A DNA stretch of 64,000 nt from Cerrena zonata (lineage: Eukaryota > Basidiomycota > Agaricomycetes > Polyporales > Cerrenaceae). The translations under genes and the position numbers were made by a program. The stretch covers positions 620,001 through 684,000 of the forward strand of contig JASBNA010000018.1 in NCBI GenBank assembly GCA_038087015.1. Reading direction: 5' to 3'. The notes under the pieces were generated by a model. That model saw only the letters and a list, made by a program, of their open reading frames with translations, did not search any database and was not told the origin of the DNA. Positions 11,813-23,976 of this stretch are shown one piece after another. The first letter of the stretch is position 1; each line of letters starts with the position of its first letter.

Positions 11813-13530
11813 ATGGGTGGTAAGCATACCTTAATTATCTGCAATGTCGTTTTTGTCAATTAATTTCATGTAGCCCGAACTCGCGAACAGACAGAAGATG
11901 ATGAGCAGGCGTCCTCCTCTTTATCCTCCCCCAGCTCAACTACCTCTCCATTAACACCGGATGATTCTCGTGCTCCCTCTGCAGAACCAACGTCTAAAGA
12001 GTCGGAAGATGCATCCAAGGAGCCTGCATCCGGTCCTCAGCGAACGCGGTCATCCTCTGTCCAGAGTAATGGTAAAGGGTCTGACTCGAAAGAGAAGCGC
12101 AAGAGGTCGAGAGTCACCCCAGAACAACTAGTTCACCTCGAACGCTTCTTTGCGATGGATCGCAGCCCTACTGCCGCACGACGTAAGGAAATCAGCGAAA
12201 GCCTGGGTATGCAGGAGCGGCAAACGCAAATTTGGTTCCAGAACAGGTGAGCATTCCCGTCGAGCCTTATTTCTATCTCTTATTAAACTCTGCTGCAGGC
12301 GCGCGAAGGCGAAGTTGCAGGATGGAAAGAATAAAGGAAGAGGGTTGGTGGAGATGCCGCCTGATACTCCACCGGAGCTTTGTGCAGGCTTTGACGCCAG
12401 TCTTCACAGTCTCATCCACGAGGACGAACGTACGTCTCGCTTGAACTTTGATTTTAACCAACAATGGACCACTCACATCCTCTCTATCCTCTCCATCAGC
12501 TGTCACCATCATTCCATGCACCGACCTGTCAATAGGAACGTGGAAACGGATCGCCACGACTGTCAGTCGACATGACCTAGTTGCATACGTTTGTGAGACG
12601 AAACGGTGCCTTACATGGTTCATCCATTCGTCTGGTTACGGATTCAAGATGGAAATCCCCTTCGACACCATCGTTGACACAAAATTCACAAACGCAGCTC
12701 CCGGAACTGGTTTGGCGTCTTTCTTTGTGGATCGTCCTCCGGTATTCTATATGGAGACTCTAGCGGACGGTCTGAACGGTGTACCCGTTCGTGGCTGGAG
12801 GCGATGTGCTGACTGGACTGAAGGCCAGCAAGCCACCAAAGTCATGCGACACGACCTCATCGGAACGGCTGTTCAACTCGCCCATCTCCTCCGTACGATC
12901 ACGAACAATGCATCTGGCAGCGAGATCGCGCTTCATCCTCCTTCCTACACACATTCGTCGCCTTCTCCCGGTATTCCGTCATCACACATAGTTGGCTATG
13001 CCCAACCGGCGCCAGAATCACTACCACACGGAGGTGCAGAATACTACGGCTACGACCAACGGCGGCGTTTTTCTGCTCCAGCAGGCGGACCCCGGATCAT
13101 GGATGCCAGCCAGAGTCCTCATATGTCGGTGTACCCGCATGCATCGCCGATGCAGTCAGCGGTGCCAATCCCCGAAAGTATGTACTCGGATTATAACATG
13201 GAAAACTCGAAACCCAACCGACTCCGTCCCCCAGAACTTGATCTACCCCCAAACTACCATAATATGTCTATTGCGCGTGGCGTACCGCGCCGTGTAAGCT
13301 ACGGTAGCGAAGAGCCACCACATTCGTCTGGTTCAGCGACACATTCATCGTACAATACTCCATCACCACCACTACTCACTACTCCCTATAACTCTTCCGG
13401 CTATTGGAATGGCCCTCCGTCAAGTAACATGTCATCGATGCGGGTGGGTATGCAATCACCTGCGAATCCCGCTGTTCACCGTCTCAGTTATGATTATGCT
13501 ATGGGCCACAATGCTACCGAACTTCAGTAA
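11813..13530 (+). CDS. Homeodomain transcription factor (fungal Hom/Phx1-like)
   Basis: Sequence-specific nuclear transcription factor of about 510 residues. The ATG at 11813 lies on a 7-nt first coding exon (ATGGGTG) followed by an intron; no other upstream ATG suits exon 2. Residues about 10-70 are Ser/Thr/Pro-rich. A typical 60-residue homeodomain at about 75-134 starts after KEKRKR and has LERFF and helix 3 QIWFQNRRAK. It lacks the three-residue TALE insertion. After it comes a conserved-looking domain (ISTD-type TDLSIGTWKRIA, FKMEIPFDTIV, GLASFFVDRPPVFYME), then a long Pro/Ser/Tyr-rich tail to the TAA at 13528-13530. The partner-gene arrangement of HD mating-type loci is absent. Confidence 0.88.
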
Positions 13531-14016
13531 GATTATTACTTTACCTCGATTATTTTTTTCTTGTCTTCCCTTTTGCATTTTCTGGATTTCGTTTTCATAC
13601 GGAAGGTGTATATTGACGTACTTAAGTCAGCAATGTAATACTACTAGATCTTAGCACAGACCGCGTTATTTAATATCATACTTTGTATATACAAGTATAT
13701 CAATAGCAAACATTGAGTTGGACCGCCTCTGACATGTTTGGAGTGATACCTTTGAGTGACTGAAGAGCTTCGGAGTACTGAACGAGATGTCGAGAGAAGC
13801 TACACACAACGTATACGGCTCATCGTAAGAACTCGAGTTACAGATGCAAGTCCGCGCTGATCGGCGTGGACGTTTGACAGTACAAACCGAGCCCGACGGG
13901 TATAGGCATATGGACTCCTGTAACGCTTGGAAGAACCATAACTCAATCACTATTTTGAGAGGTGTATTTTGTAAATACTCAATGTAAACCAGAGAAGAGT
14001 ACGTGAAGAGAGTATA
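13531..14016. other. Convergent intergenic stretch, nothing recognised
   Basis: This 486-bp stretch lies between the 3' ends of the homeobox and TIM13 genes. The minus-strand frame at 13666-13950 has no recognisable features. Confidence 0.45.
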
Positions 14017-14522
14017 CTAGTTAACAGCCCGCTCTTTGCTAATGCGGGTCATATAGGATTTGCTTACGATGTTGACTGACACGAGACAGAGGTGAGCGCG
14101 AGTGGTAAGAGTAGTTTGCAAACGACTTACAAGCTTCCATATACCTATCAAGACACCGTGACAGACAGGTCTGGGATGCAAGAGAGTTAGCAGGAACATA
14201 ATTCCGTATTAAACAACATTTATACCTCCTCTGAACTTGATAGAGACGTTGACGGCTTCGTGACGCACTTGTCGAAGCATTTTTCATTGCTTTTCTGTTG
14301 GAAAGGTTAACGAAGCAAAATCAAACGGTAGAGATCATGTACGAACGTTCAAAAGCTCTTGGGCATTAGCCAAAGCCATCTCGCTTCTAACACTCTGCAT
14401 GAGTGCTTCCTTTCGGGCAGCCATGTCTGTCCCTGCATGAGTAGCGCTCTGTAGTGTCAAAGAATACGTGTCAAACCTGTCGGAGAAGCGGTAGAACCGC
14501 CTACTGATCCAAAGAGTGACAT
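14017..14522 (-). CDS. TIM13: Small TIM chaperone Tim13
   Basis: Intermembrane-space chaperone that works with Tim8 to deliver hydrophobic precursors to the TIM22 complex. The ATG is at 14520-14522 and the TAG at 14017-14019. Four introns split a protein of about 99 residues, the usual size. The twin CX3C motifs are present as CFDKC and CLSRC, with family blocks KPSTSLSSSEE between them and CLDRYMEAFNIVS after. One intron falls between the two CX3C motifs. It is divergent from the J-protein gene with 229 bp between start codons. Confidence 0.95.
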
Positions 14523-14751
14523 GGTAATGAGGAGTTTATAGGAAGGAGGTGAATGAGCCCGGCTTGCAACAGAACAGAGGCTGCTGTTGAACGTCTAATA
14601 AGGTTGATGAGTTGGAACCCAAAGTCTCCGATCGAAACAGGCACTTCGGCTACTATGGCCATCTAATCTTATCACTACTATCCGTCAAATTCATTCCATT
14701 ATTCGTTTTTCAGAGTCATCTCGGTTGTGCCCTACGATTTAGTTGCAAGCC

Positions 14752-16893
14752 ATGGGGGCTCGCGAGTCTCGTCCAGAGGGAGGTTCAACAGAAGCAGCTC
14801 CTCCGGACTACTATACTCTACTGGAAGTGGAGGAATCAGCAACTCAAGACGAGATCAGGGTAAGAGCCTGCTGATCGTTTCAGGTACTGTCAAATAACTC
14901 TCATGCCTCCTTAGAAATCATTCCGCAGACTAGCTCTTATACACCATCCCGATAAAAACCATGATAACATAGACGAGGCAACCAAGAAGTTTGCTGAACT
15001 ACAGCAAGCGTACGAAGTCTGTGCTCGATTTCCTGCCCCTATACAACTAGCATCAATATTGACTGCAATCTTTCCATAGGTTCTCAGCGACGAGCAAGTG
15101 GGTCCGCAATCATCGACGTTTGTGTGGCTTCTAACTTGCTAACAAAAGTAGGAAAGAGCATGGTATGATAATCACAGAGCGTCGTTAGTGCCTGAACCAG
15201 ATGCTTCGACCGTGTTTGAGGATATCAAGAAGGGTGCACCTCATCCTCGAGCACGCGACCGCGGTCTTACAGTCAGGCATCTCACTCAGTTCTTTGATGT
15301 CTCTATCTACAAAGGTTTCGACGACGGACCTGATGTATGTAGTTCGACATTTTTTCTACAGACGGCAACCGGACTTAAGATCACTGCTTCTAGGATTTCT
15401 TCACAATCTATCGCAATCTTTTTGATCGTCTCGCTCACGACGAGTCTCAATGGCAAGAACAACCACACACACTGCCCTCTTTCGGAAATTCGTCTTGGCC
15501 CTGGACTGAGGCCGCCAAGAATGAAGCCGACACAGCTGCTAGGACATTTTACAATTATTGGTTACACTTTGTGACCGCGAAAGACTTTTCGTGGGCAGAG
15601 CAATGGCGCACCGATGAAGCCCCGGAACGCCGAGTACGCAGGTAAAGTCTCGTGTATCTGTCCAGGAATTTCAAATGATTGAATTGTGTACTGTAGACTA
15701 ATGGAGAAAGATAACAAGAAGGCTCGCGACGACGCTCGAAGAGAGTATAACGAGACGATCAGGGTAAGAGTTGTTCCCTATGTGATGTGTCATGAATTCT
15801 CATATGCCCTTTATTCTTAGGCACTCGTAGCTTTTGTTCGTAAACGGGACCCACGATACAAGTCCCATCTAGCCCGACAATCAGCTATTGCTGCCGCGAA
15901 GGCGGCACCTAAGCTTACACCTGCCGCAACACCACCGAAACGACCCTCCAGTGCAGTTAATGACGTCCCAGTGTTTGTGGAACAGGAATGGCAGAAGCCC
16001 GTAAGACTAGGGATTGATGATGCAGATTTAGAATGGGCTGCGGCGGAAGGTGAGGAGGACGCGGAGGAATGGGAATGTGTGGCTTGTGGGAAGACATTCA
16101 GGAGTGAAGCTGCCTGGGACAGCCATGAACGGAGCAAAAAGCATATGCAGGCCGTGGAACGGCTCAAGAGAGAGATGCTTGAAGATGATGAAGCCTTTGA
16201 TCTGGATGTTCCGAACAATGATCAGATCCAGGACGAAGGAGTGGAACAAGTCGACGAGAAGGTCGCTGATGTAGAAGACGAATCCCGGACGGTGAAACCA
16301 GTAGAGGAGGATGCGGGAGAAGAGGAAGAGACATTGCCATCCCGGTCAAGACGCAAGAAAAAGGCGAAACAAAAATCTCGAGCACCTTCTCCCAGTCCAC
16401 CTTCACGAACGGAACGTAGGGGGAAAAATCGTAGGCAGGACCTCGACATCGGCGTCTCTGGTGAAGAAGTCGGTGTAAACCAACATCAGCCACCTGCACC
16501 CGAGCCCGATGATGCACAGGCTCAGGCTGGACCTAGTTCGACTGCGGTGGACGAGCTGGATGACGGGGCCCGTTCGTCAACGCCAGCTGAGCGCAGCAAA
16601 CGGGAAAAGCGACGAGCAAAGGAGGCTGCTAAGAAACTGCAAGGCGGGGCAACACCGGTAAAACTGGTATGTGGATTGTATCCAGCCTGTTGGGACTGGT
16701 TCTCACTGATGGGTTTGTACTTGGTGACTGATCATAGGTCTGCAACGTCTGCTCGGAAGAGTTTGAAAGCAAAACGAAGATGTTCACGCACATCAGCGAG
16801 TATGGGCACGCGCTGGCGTCGCCTGGAACTAAGTCAGCTGCGAGCGCAGGAACCAGCGGCGGAGGTAAGAAGAAGGGGAAGAAAGGGAAGTGA
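14752..16893 (+). CDS. JJJ1: JJJ1/DNAJC21-type J-protein with C2H2 zinc fingers
   Basis: Cytosolic Hsp70 co-chaperone acting late in 60S ribosome maturation, where it helps release Arx1 and Rei1. The ATG is at 14752 and the TGA at 16891-16893; about 570 residues over several exons. The J domain begins at [15 protein letters not shown] and keeps the essential HPD (IHHPDKN). [13 protein letters not shown] and the [20 protein letters not shown] block are typical of this subfamily. A first C2H2-like finger is [23 protein letters not shown]; a second, near the C terminus, is [24 protein letters not shown] long acidic and basic low-complexity linker separates them. The protein ends in a Lys/Gly-rich tail. 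Confidence 0.95.
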
Positions 16894-17252
16894 TGAACCA
16901 TATTACACCGCCATATGTACCATAGACATCTAGGAAGCCTTTGTTATGTTTTATGAAACGGTTAATCGAGATGGAGGAAACCGCCGGAAAGAGAGAATGA
17001 GCATGTGGACACCTGTGGTACGTCTCAACGGCGAGTGCTCAACGTAAGTATAGCTTGCGGGATGACCTAAACATTTTACTAAACTCCGACAGTCGAGCGC
17101 AACAGATCTCAGCGATTTGTGAATTTGACAAGGACGGAGGTCACTCGTGCAAGGATGCACATGCATTGCAACAGGAGCTATTTAGGATGTTATGATTGCA
17201 GAGAGCGGATGTACGTGTGACAAATAATCCGGTGAGATGAGAAAAAACTACT
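16894..17252. other. Convergent intergenic stretch, nothing recognised
   Basis: This 359-bp stretch lies between the 3' ends of the J-protein and COX12 genes. No supported gene was found. Confidence 0.45.
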
Positions 17253-17808
17253 TCAGGGCTCAAGCGAGGCAGGGAAGGTACCGTTCTCTCGTTGTTCGTC
17301 CCATTTACCGGTCTGGAAGAAGAGAAGGTTAGATAGGGCCGCACGGCGAGACAGGATCGGAGGATACACACCCATTCATCTGCGACCGAGAATAGCGGAA
17401 TAGGGATAGGGACAGTGAGTCGGAAGATCAGGAAGCAAGAACGGGATGACATACTGGGGCAGAGAGAGTTGTAGGCACGTTTGAACTGCTTGCATGGTGC
17501 GAAGTCCTCGCCCTTTGCCGCAATACACTTGAAGTAATCGGTGTAGTTCTGGAAGCTGTCGAATGGTCAGACTGATGCGGTGAATTCGGATGCATAGGGG
17601 TACGGACCAATGCCTGGTCTGGTTCGTGTTGGGGAACCGGGCTAGATAAGAATGTGTTATTTTGTCAACAGGGTTGGTTAAGTTGGATGGTTGTTCGGGA
17701 CTAACCGTCAAAGCCAGCGGTTTGGAGGACGTATTTGCTGCAAAAAGATAAGCAAAGAGACAGAAAAGCGAGGAATAACATAGAGACATACCTGGAAAGG
17801 TCAGACAT
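17253..17808 (-). CDS. COX12: Cytochrome c oxidase subunit VIb (Cox12)
   Basis: Intermembrane-space subunit of complex IV that bridges the dimer. The ATG is at 17806-17808 and the TGA at 17253-17255. The product is short, in the family's usual range. Exons give KYVLQTAGFDARFPNTNQTRHC, then FQNYTDYFKC (a CX9C pair), CIAAKGEDFAPC (CX10C) and CPNEW...WDEQRENGTFP. The four Cys that form the two disulfides are all there. The residues NEW come from an 8-nt exon at 17372-17379 flanked by GT-AG introns; without it the CPxxW...WDEQR motif is lost. It is divergent from PRP18 with only 164 bp between start codons. Confidence 0.95.
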
Positions 17809-17972
17809 GGTGAAGGACGGAAGAAAGGAGAGCTAGCCAGCGCGGACGACGACCAACGACAATCATCCCACTCGGCATTTCGCGGAATCGAGCCTCACCC
17901 AGGCAGACTGAGCGCCCACAGCCACATCCGACTCTGTTCCTACTAACCATCTCACACAACTCATTCATCATT

Positions 17973-19455
17973 ATGGACGCTCTTATGGCAGAGATTGCGC
18001 TCAAGCGTAAGACTATGGACGACGTTCCTGCTGCAGCGCGTCCGACAAAGTACATGCGCAGGGGTGACATTGAACGACTAAAGGAGGAACAAGAACGCAA
18101 GGAACGTGAAGAGAAGGAAGCAAAGAAACGGGAGGAACTTGAGCGTAAACAACAGTCCGAGAAGGCTGCAAAGCGAACAAAAGTGTGTCTCTGTCCATAA
18201 ATTCTATATACCTTCTTAACTTACTTGTCAATGGAGAGCAGGCTCATGGACATTCCGCTTCCAACTCTCCTCATCCTGACGGTGTGAGGGATACGGATTC
18301 ACCGGACCCTGCGTCAGGTAGTTCGTTTAATATTTCCAACGACGAAGCTATCCGTCGTCTCCGTGCCAAAGGCCAGCCCATCCGTCTTTTTGGTGAATCA
18401 GACCCAGACCGTCGCCTGCGTCTTCGCGCTCTTGAGCTTCTCGAGGAAAAGGAACATGAACGGCACGGCGGTCAGAACGATTTTAGGAAAGCTCTCGAGG
18501 ATGTCGAGACTCGTGCACATAAACAAGAAGATAACGAAAAGCTAAAGAAGAGAGGAGCAAAGGACAACACCCCCGAGGTTCTCGACCTCGATCTGGTCAA
18601 GTCGGACCCCGACAAGCTGTATCCCATCATTTATTATGCTCTGAAACGTACCCTCAAGGAGTGGGAAGAATGGATGGACAACCGACCAGGCGAGTATACA
18701 GCATCCATCATAGCTGCACCCCCGTAATAGAATCGCTGACAACGCGTAAACCTTGTACAGACTCGGTCAAGCGTACGACCCAAGGCAAATTGGCAGCAGC
18801 CACACAGTGTCAATCGGCGGAATACCTCAAGCCATTTTTCAAACTTCTACGTTCAAGGGTAGGTCTCTATTATTGTCAACTATTATTATGTCAACCTCCG
18901 ACTCTTCTCACTTTTTTCACCTATGCTGTAACTCGCCTCGTCCATTTACCTTTTACTTACTTATTGCGATCAGTCCCTTCCTCCGGATGTGCTCGCACGA
19001 ATAGCCGAAATCGTGCATTACATGCAGAAACGACAATACCAAAGAGCGAATGATTCGTATCTCCGTCTCTCGATCGGAAACGCGCCCTGGCCCATTGGTG
19101 TCACGATGGTGGGGTGAGTGGTCTCGAATGCATTACGACCGCGGCTCGGGCTCGGTTATGAATATCAGTTCCCATACTAACCCTTCCCGATGTCCAGTAT
19201 CCACGAGAGATCCGCACGAGAAAAGATCTCTTCAGATCAGGTTGCCCACGTACTGAACGACGAAGTGAGTCGAAAGTACATCCAGTCTCTCAAACGGTAA
19301 GTCCCTGCCGCCCTTCGCTGGCCTGGCGATTTCCTCTCAGCGATTCAACGTCGACACTCACGCGTTTGCTTCTTTTTTGCGTTGCCGGTGTCAGGTTGTT
19401 GACGTTTTCGCAGACCAAGTACCCACCGGAAGACGTCACGCAGTTGATGGGCTAG
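17973..19455 (+). CDS. PRP18: Pre-mRNA splicing factor Prp18
   Basis: U5 snRNP-associated factor needed for the second step of splicing with Slu7. The ATG is at 17973 and the TAG at 19453-19455; about 350 residues in at least seven exons. A charged N-terminal coiled coil ([19 protein letters not shown]) is followed by the PRP4-like motif [19 protein letters not shown]. The C-terminal Prp18 helical domain then contains [47 protein letters not shown] and YIQSLKRLLTF. The near-invariant loop with [15 protein letters not shown] is complete. The product fits a functional gene. Confidence 0.96.
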
Positions 19456-20790
19456 TTGGAGAGGGTGGGAACGAGGGGATTTGTGGGTGTTCGATCTGTT
19501 GTTGGCCGTTGTTCGTCAAAAGTTGGCATCGTTTTTTGTTCAATCAGCTCCTTCTCCTTTCTCCCCCTGTGCGATCATCCCCCCCCTCACATCTTGGATG
19601 CGAGAGAGCGAATCAGGAATGGTCAGGAACCGTCGGTTTGTAGCCAGTTGGCTGATGCTGTACGGATGGATGATGATGATTCTGTCGCATGTTGCTATTT
19701 GTATGTTTCCTTTTTCAATGTATCATAGTATCGTCCATTTCGTCATCATAGTCACCGGGCTAGCGCGATCAACCTTCTCCTTTCCATCTTGCCTCAGACT
19801 GAATTCAGCGGCATGGGCTGCCAACGCCCAAGAACAACCCTAATCGTGATCTCCATTTCCTACTTCACATTTCCGTCAAGGGGGCAGTGATGGCTTCTCT
19901 CAATCGTGTTTGCTTACTGCTGTTCATCAGTCATGGTAGCAACTTCTGGTTTCCTTAGTTCTAGTTCCCTCTTCTGTGAACAAGGGGCGGACATGGTGGG
20001 TCGCCCATCAAACTCAAACAGAAAACAGGTTGCGAATCAGTCTGATACGGTTCCAACGTCGGAGGGTATCAGGTACCGACAGCGTCAACAATGATATACA
20101 ATTCGATTACTTTGTCAAGAGGCTGGGCTGGTGGCGTCGTCAGCGGGGATCCGCTCTATTGAACCTCTTGAACCTATTGTGTCCCCTACTTCGACAAGAT
20201 TCCAACTGTTCGACACTCCCCTTGGAGTCGGACTCAAACCTGATGCATGACATCAATTATCAAACGTTGCAGATCATTGGATCTGAGGTCAAGGAGGATG
20301 TGCATCTGGTAACTGGAATGACAGAGACTGGATGACAATCGGCCTAGTCTACCAGCTCCGTTTCGAACGGAATGAAGAGGAGGGGGCCTACGCGTCCTGC
20401 GTTCCTTTTTGCAAGCCAAGAGATTACTGAAATTTGGTTTACCAGACGCGTTTATAGTATGAGCGCAAACAGGAGAATTGAATCGGAGTTGCTTTGTGGG
20501 GGCAGTAGACATAGGATCCATGACATACTTGCCTTTGTACATTACCTGTCGAAAGATACACATAGTACGGGGCCGCGAATACTTACGCATAACGGATAGA
20601 TGAGACAACAGAGACAGAGAGATGAAGAGCGAAGAGCAAAGACGGGGGAGGAGAGAGTGCGTGAGAGAAGAGTTGGAATGGGGAACACAAAATGGAAAGA
20701 AAGAAAAAGACAACACAACCTTGGTCACTTACACACCCAACATGTAACGGCATGTCGAGTTGTCCGTGTCCATGAAACCTCCAAACCTGC
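19456..20790. other. 1.3-kb convergent intergenic region, nothing recognised
   Basis: The region lies between the 3' ends of PRP18 and the U1-70K gene. Several frames of 60-160 codons occur on both strands, but none shows a domain or intron pattern. It may be two long 3' UTRs or hold a non-coding RNA; I see nothing that decides this. Confidence 0.4.
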
Positions 20791-22253
20791 CTAATACCTC
20801 GGCCGCTTCGAGTCTCGCTCGTCATACATGCCTGGATTCTCGCGTTTGAATCCTCCTCCTCCATATCCACCTCCGGGAGGACCACCGCCATACCCACCAG
20901 GTCCTCCGGGTCCTCCGAATCCGCCTCCAGGTGGTGGTGGGCCGCCGAATCCTCCAGGACCGTTAGGGGGTCCTCCGTTGAAGCCATTGGGTCCAGGTCC
21001 ATGTTCGTTGAATCCACCTTGGAATCCAAGTCCTCCACCGCGACCGCCGCTGTAGGTTGTCGGTTTGCGTTGAGATTTATAGTAGTTTGAGGACGAGGAA
21101 GGGACGTACCGGAATCCTCCACCGCCGCGACCGCCATACCCACCATCTCGATCACCACCGCGGAATCCGCCTCCTCCAAACCCACCTCTATCACCTCCTC
21201 TGAATCCTCCGCCGCCACGTCCTCCGCGGAAACCACCACCTCTGTCGCCTCCTCCTCGCATACCTCCACGGAAGCCACCGCCTCCGCGTCCACCTCTGTC
21301 TCCACCCCTGTCGCTGCCTCCACCTCTTTCTGCGATGAATGTCGGCATAGGGGGTTCGGGTTTAGGTCGTCCACCGAGTCCGCCTCCGAGTCGTCTTGGT
21401 TTCCAGCCACGGACTGTTCTTCCACGTTCGACGTCGACGAGGACGCGTTTTCCCATGATATGTAGACGATCGCTGTCCTTGTAAGCGGCTAGAGAGGAGG
21501 GTAGGATGTTGTACGTGGGACAAGAGAGGGCAAAAAGGGCAAAAGAGAAAGAAAAAAGGATACAAACCATAACGGATTGCGATCCTGCGGTTAGTGACGG
21601 TCAGTGTGGGGGAAACGGTGGGGAAGTATTACCTTTCATGTCACGTTCACGTTCGAATACGAGGAAGGCGTAGCTTCTGCTTCTACCCTTTTTGTCACGG
21701 ACGATACGAGTACGCTCGATGGTGCCGTATTGTTCGAATTCACGAGTGAGGTCGGCTTCGGTTGCTGCTTTGTGCTAGAAGAGAATGATGAGCGAGGGGA
21801 ATGAGAAAAGAAGGAGAAGGTACGTACTAGACGAGAGATGAAGAGGGTTTTATATGGGTCGCCCACGGCTTCTTGGTCGTCGGCGGGTTTGTCTGTGGAG
21901 AAGGGGTAAGTAAGGGATGAACATGAGATGGGTAGAAGCGTACAGTTTTCTTTTGCAATCTTGTATTCTTCCTGTCTTTTCCTGAGACGTTCTTCTCTCC
22001 TAATAGCCCGCTTTGTCTCTTCGGCATGAGTAAAGCCGGGATCCTCGCCCTCTTCCATCCCTTCGCCCTCGCCTGTGACAAGCATGCCCTGTGTCTTGTC
22101 TTCTCTGAGACGGTTGAGGAGTTTGCCTACGCCATCGACGTTTTTGTTTCTGACGCGATCAATGTCCCTATCGAGGGGACGCGTGTAGGGGAGCGGTGGG
22201 CGAGGGGCAAAGAGCTTGAGAAGGTTAGGGGGGAGCAAATGTGTTCCCGGCAT
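20791..22253 (-). CDS. SNRNP70: U1 snRNP 70-kDa protein homologue (U1-70K)
   Basis: Binds stem-loop I of U1 snRNA and helps define 5' splice sites. The ATG is at 22251-22253 and the TAG at 20791-20793; about 390 residues. The N-terminal U1-70K domain has [17 protein letters not shown] and the long helix [17 protein letters not shown]. The RRM has RNP2 as LFISRL and RNP1 as [10 protein letters not shown], then [21 protein letters not shown]. The tail is made of RGG and GGFRGG repeats and a Pro/Gly-rich stretch, not an RS domain. A 60-nt GTACGT...CAG segment at 21050-21109 interrupts the RGG tail in frame and has no stop, so it may be an intron or retained coding sequence. It is divergent from COX10. 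Confidence 0.95.
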
Positions 22254-22648
22254 GGTGAATGGGGGTGTTGGTGGTAGGGATTAGAGAGAGGTGTATGGGT
22301 TGTTTTGCTTGTTGGTGGCGCAGGGTATCGGAGCAGACGTGTGCTCGGTGTGGTTGTGATTCGTGAGGAGCGTCACTTGCAACGACGAGCAAGCGAGTGG
22401 TAGAGTATCCAACTGTATGTACAGAAAGAAAAAAGCGAGTCCGACCTCGCTGTGAGGATGAAGGGACTTGGTGGCAAGAGACAGAAAGCGCAACCCTCCG
22501 CCAACAAACCATGGCCGTGGGCGTCTCTTCGGCATACGTGACTGGGAATTGAAAGCGGTGAATTCGGGTTCGTTCCAGCCAACACAGTCATCTAGGTATG
22601 TTTCTCTTTCCGAATAAAACATAATACTAAATACTCTGTAGTGACCCG
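22254..22648. promoter_or_regulatory. Divergent promoter region U1-70K/COX10
   Basis: This 395-bp gap lies between two divergent start codons. Overlapping minus-strand frames have no domain. No clear core element was recognised. Confidence 0.3.
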
Positions 22649-23887
22649 ATGTACGCGGCAAATGTGAGTCGGTACATCTGCCAGTCCTGTCGTCGGACGA
22701 CCCCTCTGCTTGCGAGATCCCATTCCACTCTCGTCTCGCCAAAATCTCTAGCTTTCTCTTCCTTCTTTTTCCACAATGGCCATTGGAACTCGCCTGCAAA
22801 ACTACCTCTGCCCAGCAGGAGGCGTATTGCACAGGCTCTTCCTAATGATGATGCAGTAGCAAATTACAAGCCTACCGAGACCTTGACCCCTCGCAAACTC
22901 CTCAAAGTCTACGCACAACTCTCCAAGTCTCGTCTCACCACCCTTGTCGTACTCACCGCCATGGCTGGTGTCGCACTCTCTCCTCTTCCTACCACTCTCC
23001 CCGTCCTTCTCTCGACAGCCTTTGGCACCACCCTCTGTTCCGCCTCTGCCAACACCCTTAATCAAATTCAAGAGGTCCCATTTGACGCACAAATGGCAAG
23101 AACTCGCAACAGACCTATCGTACGAAGAGCCATTTCCCCAATTCATGCTACCAGTTTCGCCGTCGTCACTGGTATAGCAGGTCCCGCTCTCTTATGGACC
23201 ATGGTCAATCCCTTGACAGCAGTGCTTGGAGCAGCCAACATTGCGCTTTATGCAGGGGCGTACACATATCTCAAGCGAACATCAATCGTAAATACTTGGG
23301 TTGGTGCTGTTGTAGGCGCCATTCCACCTCTGATGGGCTGGACAGCTTGCGGTGGTCATTTACTCCCTTCGTCCTCATATCCTATACACACCTTTCTTCC
23401 TTCATTCCTCACCAACACGCCAATAGACCTCGCATGGATAGACAACCCACTCGCTCCATTTGCTCTATTCATGCTACTCTACAGCTGGCAATTTCCCCAC
23501 TTTAACGCGCTCTCCCACTTTATTCGCGCGTCCTATGCCCAAGCGGGTTACCACATGCTTTCCGCTATCGACCCTCGTAAAAACGCCCTCGTCGCCCTCC
23601 GCCACTCTGTCCTGCTTACCGGGATCTGTTCCGTGTTGATTCCTCTGTCAGGATTGACAACATGGGCATTCGCGTTGACGAGTCTGGTGCCTAATGCGAT
23701 ATGCACGCATGCGGCGTGGAAGTTCTGGAAGTCGACGGGGGAAAGGGAGGCGAAAAAGCTGTTTTATCATTGTTTATGGTACCTACCCGTCATCCTGGGA
23801 TTGATGATGTTCCATAAACAGGGGGTGGACTGGGCGTCGTGGGTGGGCTGGAAATCGGACGGAAAGGAGAAAGAGGAGGAGGCGTAA
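22649..23887 (+). CDS. COX10: Protoheme IX farnesyltransferase (heme O synthase) Cox10
   Basis: Mitochondrial inner-membrane UbiA-family prenyltransferase that converts heme b to heme O for cytochrome oxidase. The gene is one uninterrupted 412-residue frame from the ATG at 22649, unusual here where most genes have many introns. A Ser/Arg-rich start suggests a mitochondrial presequence. The first Asp-rich motif lies in NTLNQIQEVPFDAQMARTRNRP. Hydrophobic segments follow, with YTYLKRTSIVNTWVGAVVGA, PPLMGWTA, LYSWQFPHF and the WYLPVILGLMMF segment near the end. All core UbiA motifs are present and the length matches fungal Cox10. The C-terminal tail is Lys/Glu-rich. Confidence 0.96.
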   Translation: MYAANVSRYICQSCRRTTPLLARSHSTLVSPKSLAFSSFFFHNGHWNSPAKLPLPSRRRIAQALPNDDAVANYKPTETLTPRKLLKVYAQLSKSRLTTLVVLTAMAGVALSPLPTTLPVLLSTAFGTTLCSASANTLNQIQEVPFDAQMARTRNRPIVRRAISPIHATSFAVVTGIAGPALLWTMVNPLTAVLGAANIALYAGAYTYLKRTSIVNTWVGAVVGAIPPLMGWTACGGHLLPSSSYPIHTFLPSFLTNTPIDLAWIDNPLAPFALFMLLYSWQFPHFNALSHFIRASYAQAGYHMLSAIDPRKNALVALRHSVLLTGICSVLIPLSGLTTWAFALTSLVPNAICTHAAWKFWKSTGEREAKKLFYHCLWYLPVILGLMMFHKQGVDWASWVGWKSDGKEKEEEA

Positions 23888-23976
23888 GGATGGGAGTAGA
23901 TAGAGAGATGATTATTTGAGCCTACGTACCGGAAGTAATATACAGAGATTAGTACACCAGAACTACTGGAGCTGGA

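Noticed and set aside
11813..13530. Homeobox gene as part of a mating-type (HD1/HD2) locus
   Set aside because: There is no divergent second homeodomain gene or MIP peptidase nearby, and the protein carries a non-mating C-terminal domain.
20583..21425. 280-codon minus-strand frame rich in Glu, Asp and Val
   Set aside because: It is a shifted reading of the repetitive Gly-rich part of the U1-70K gene on the same strand; GGxGG codons read out of frame give this composition.
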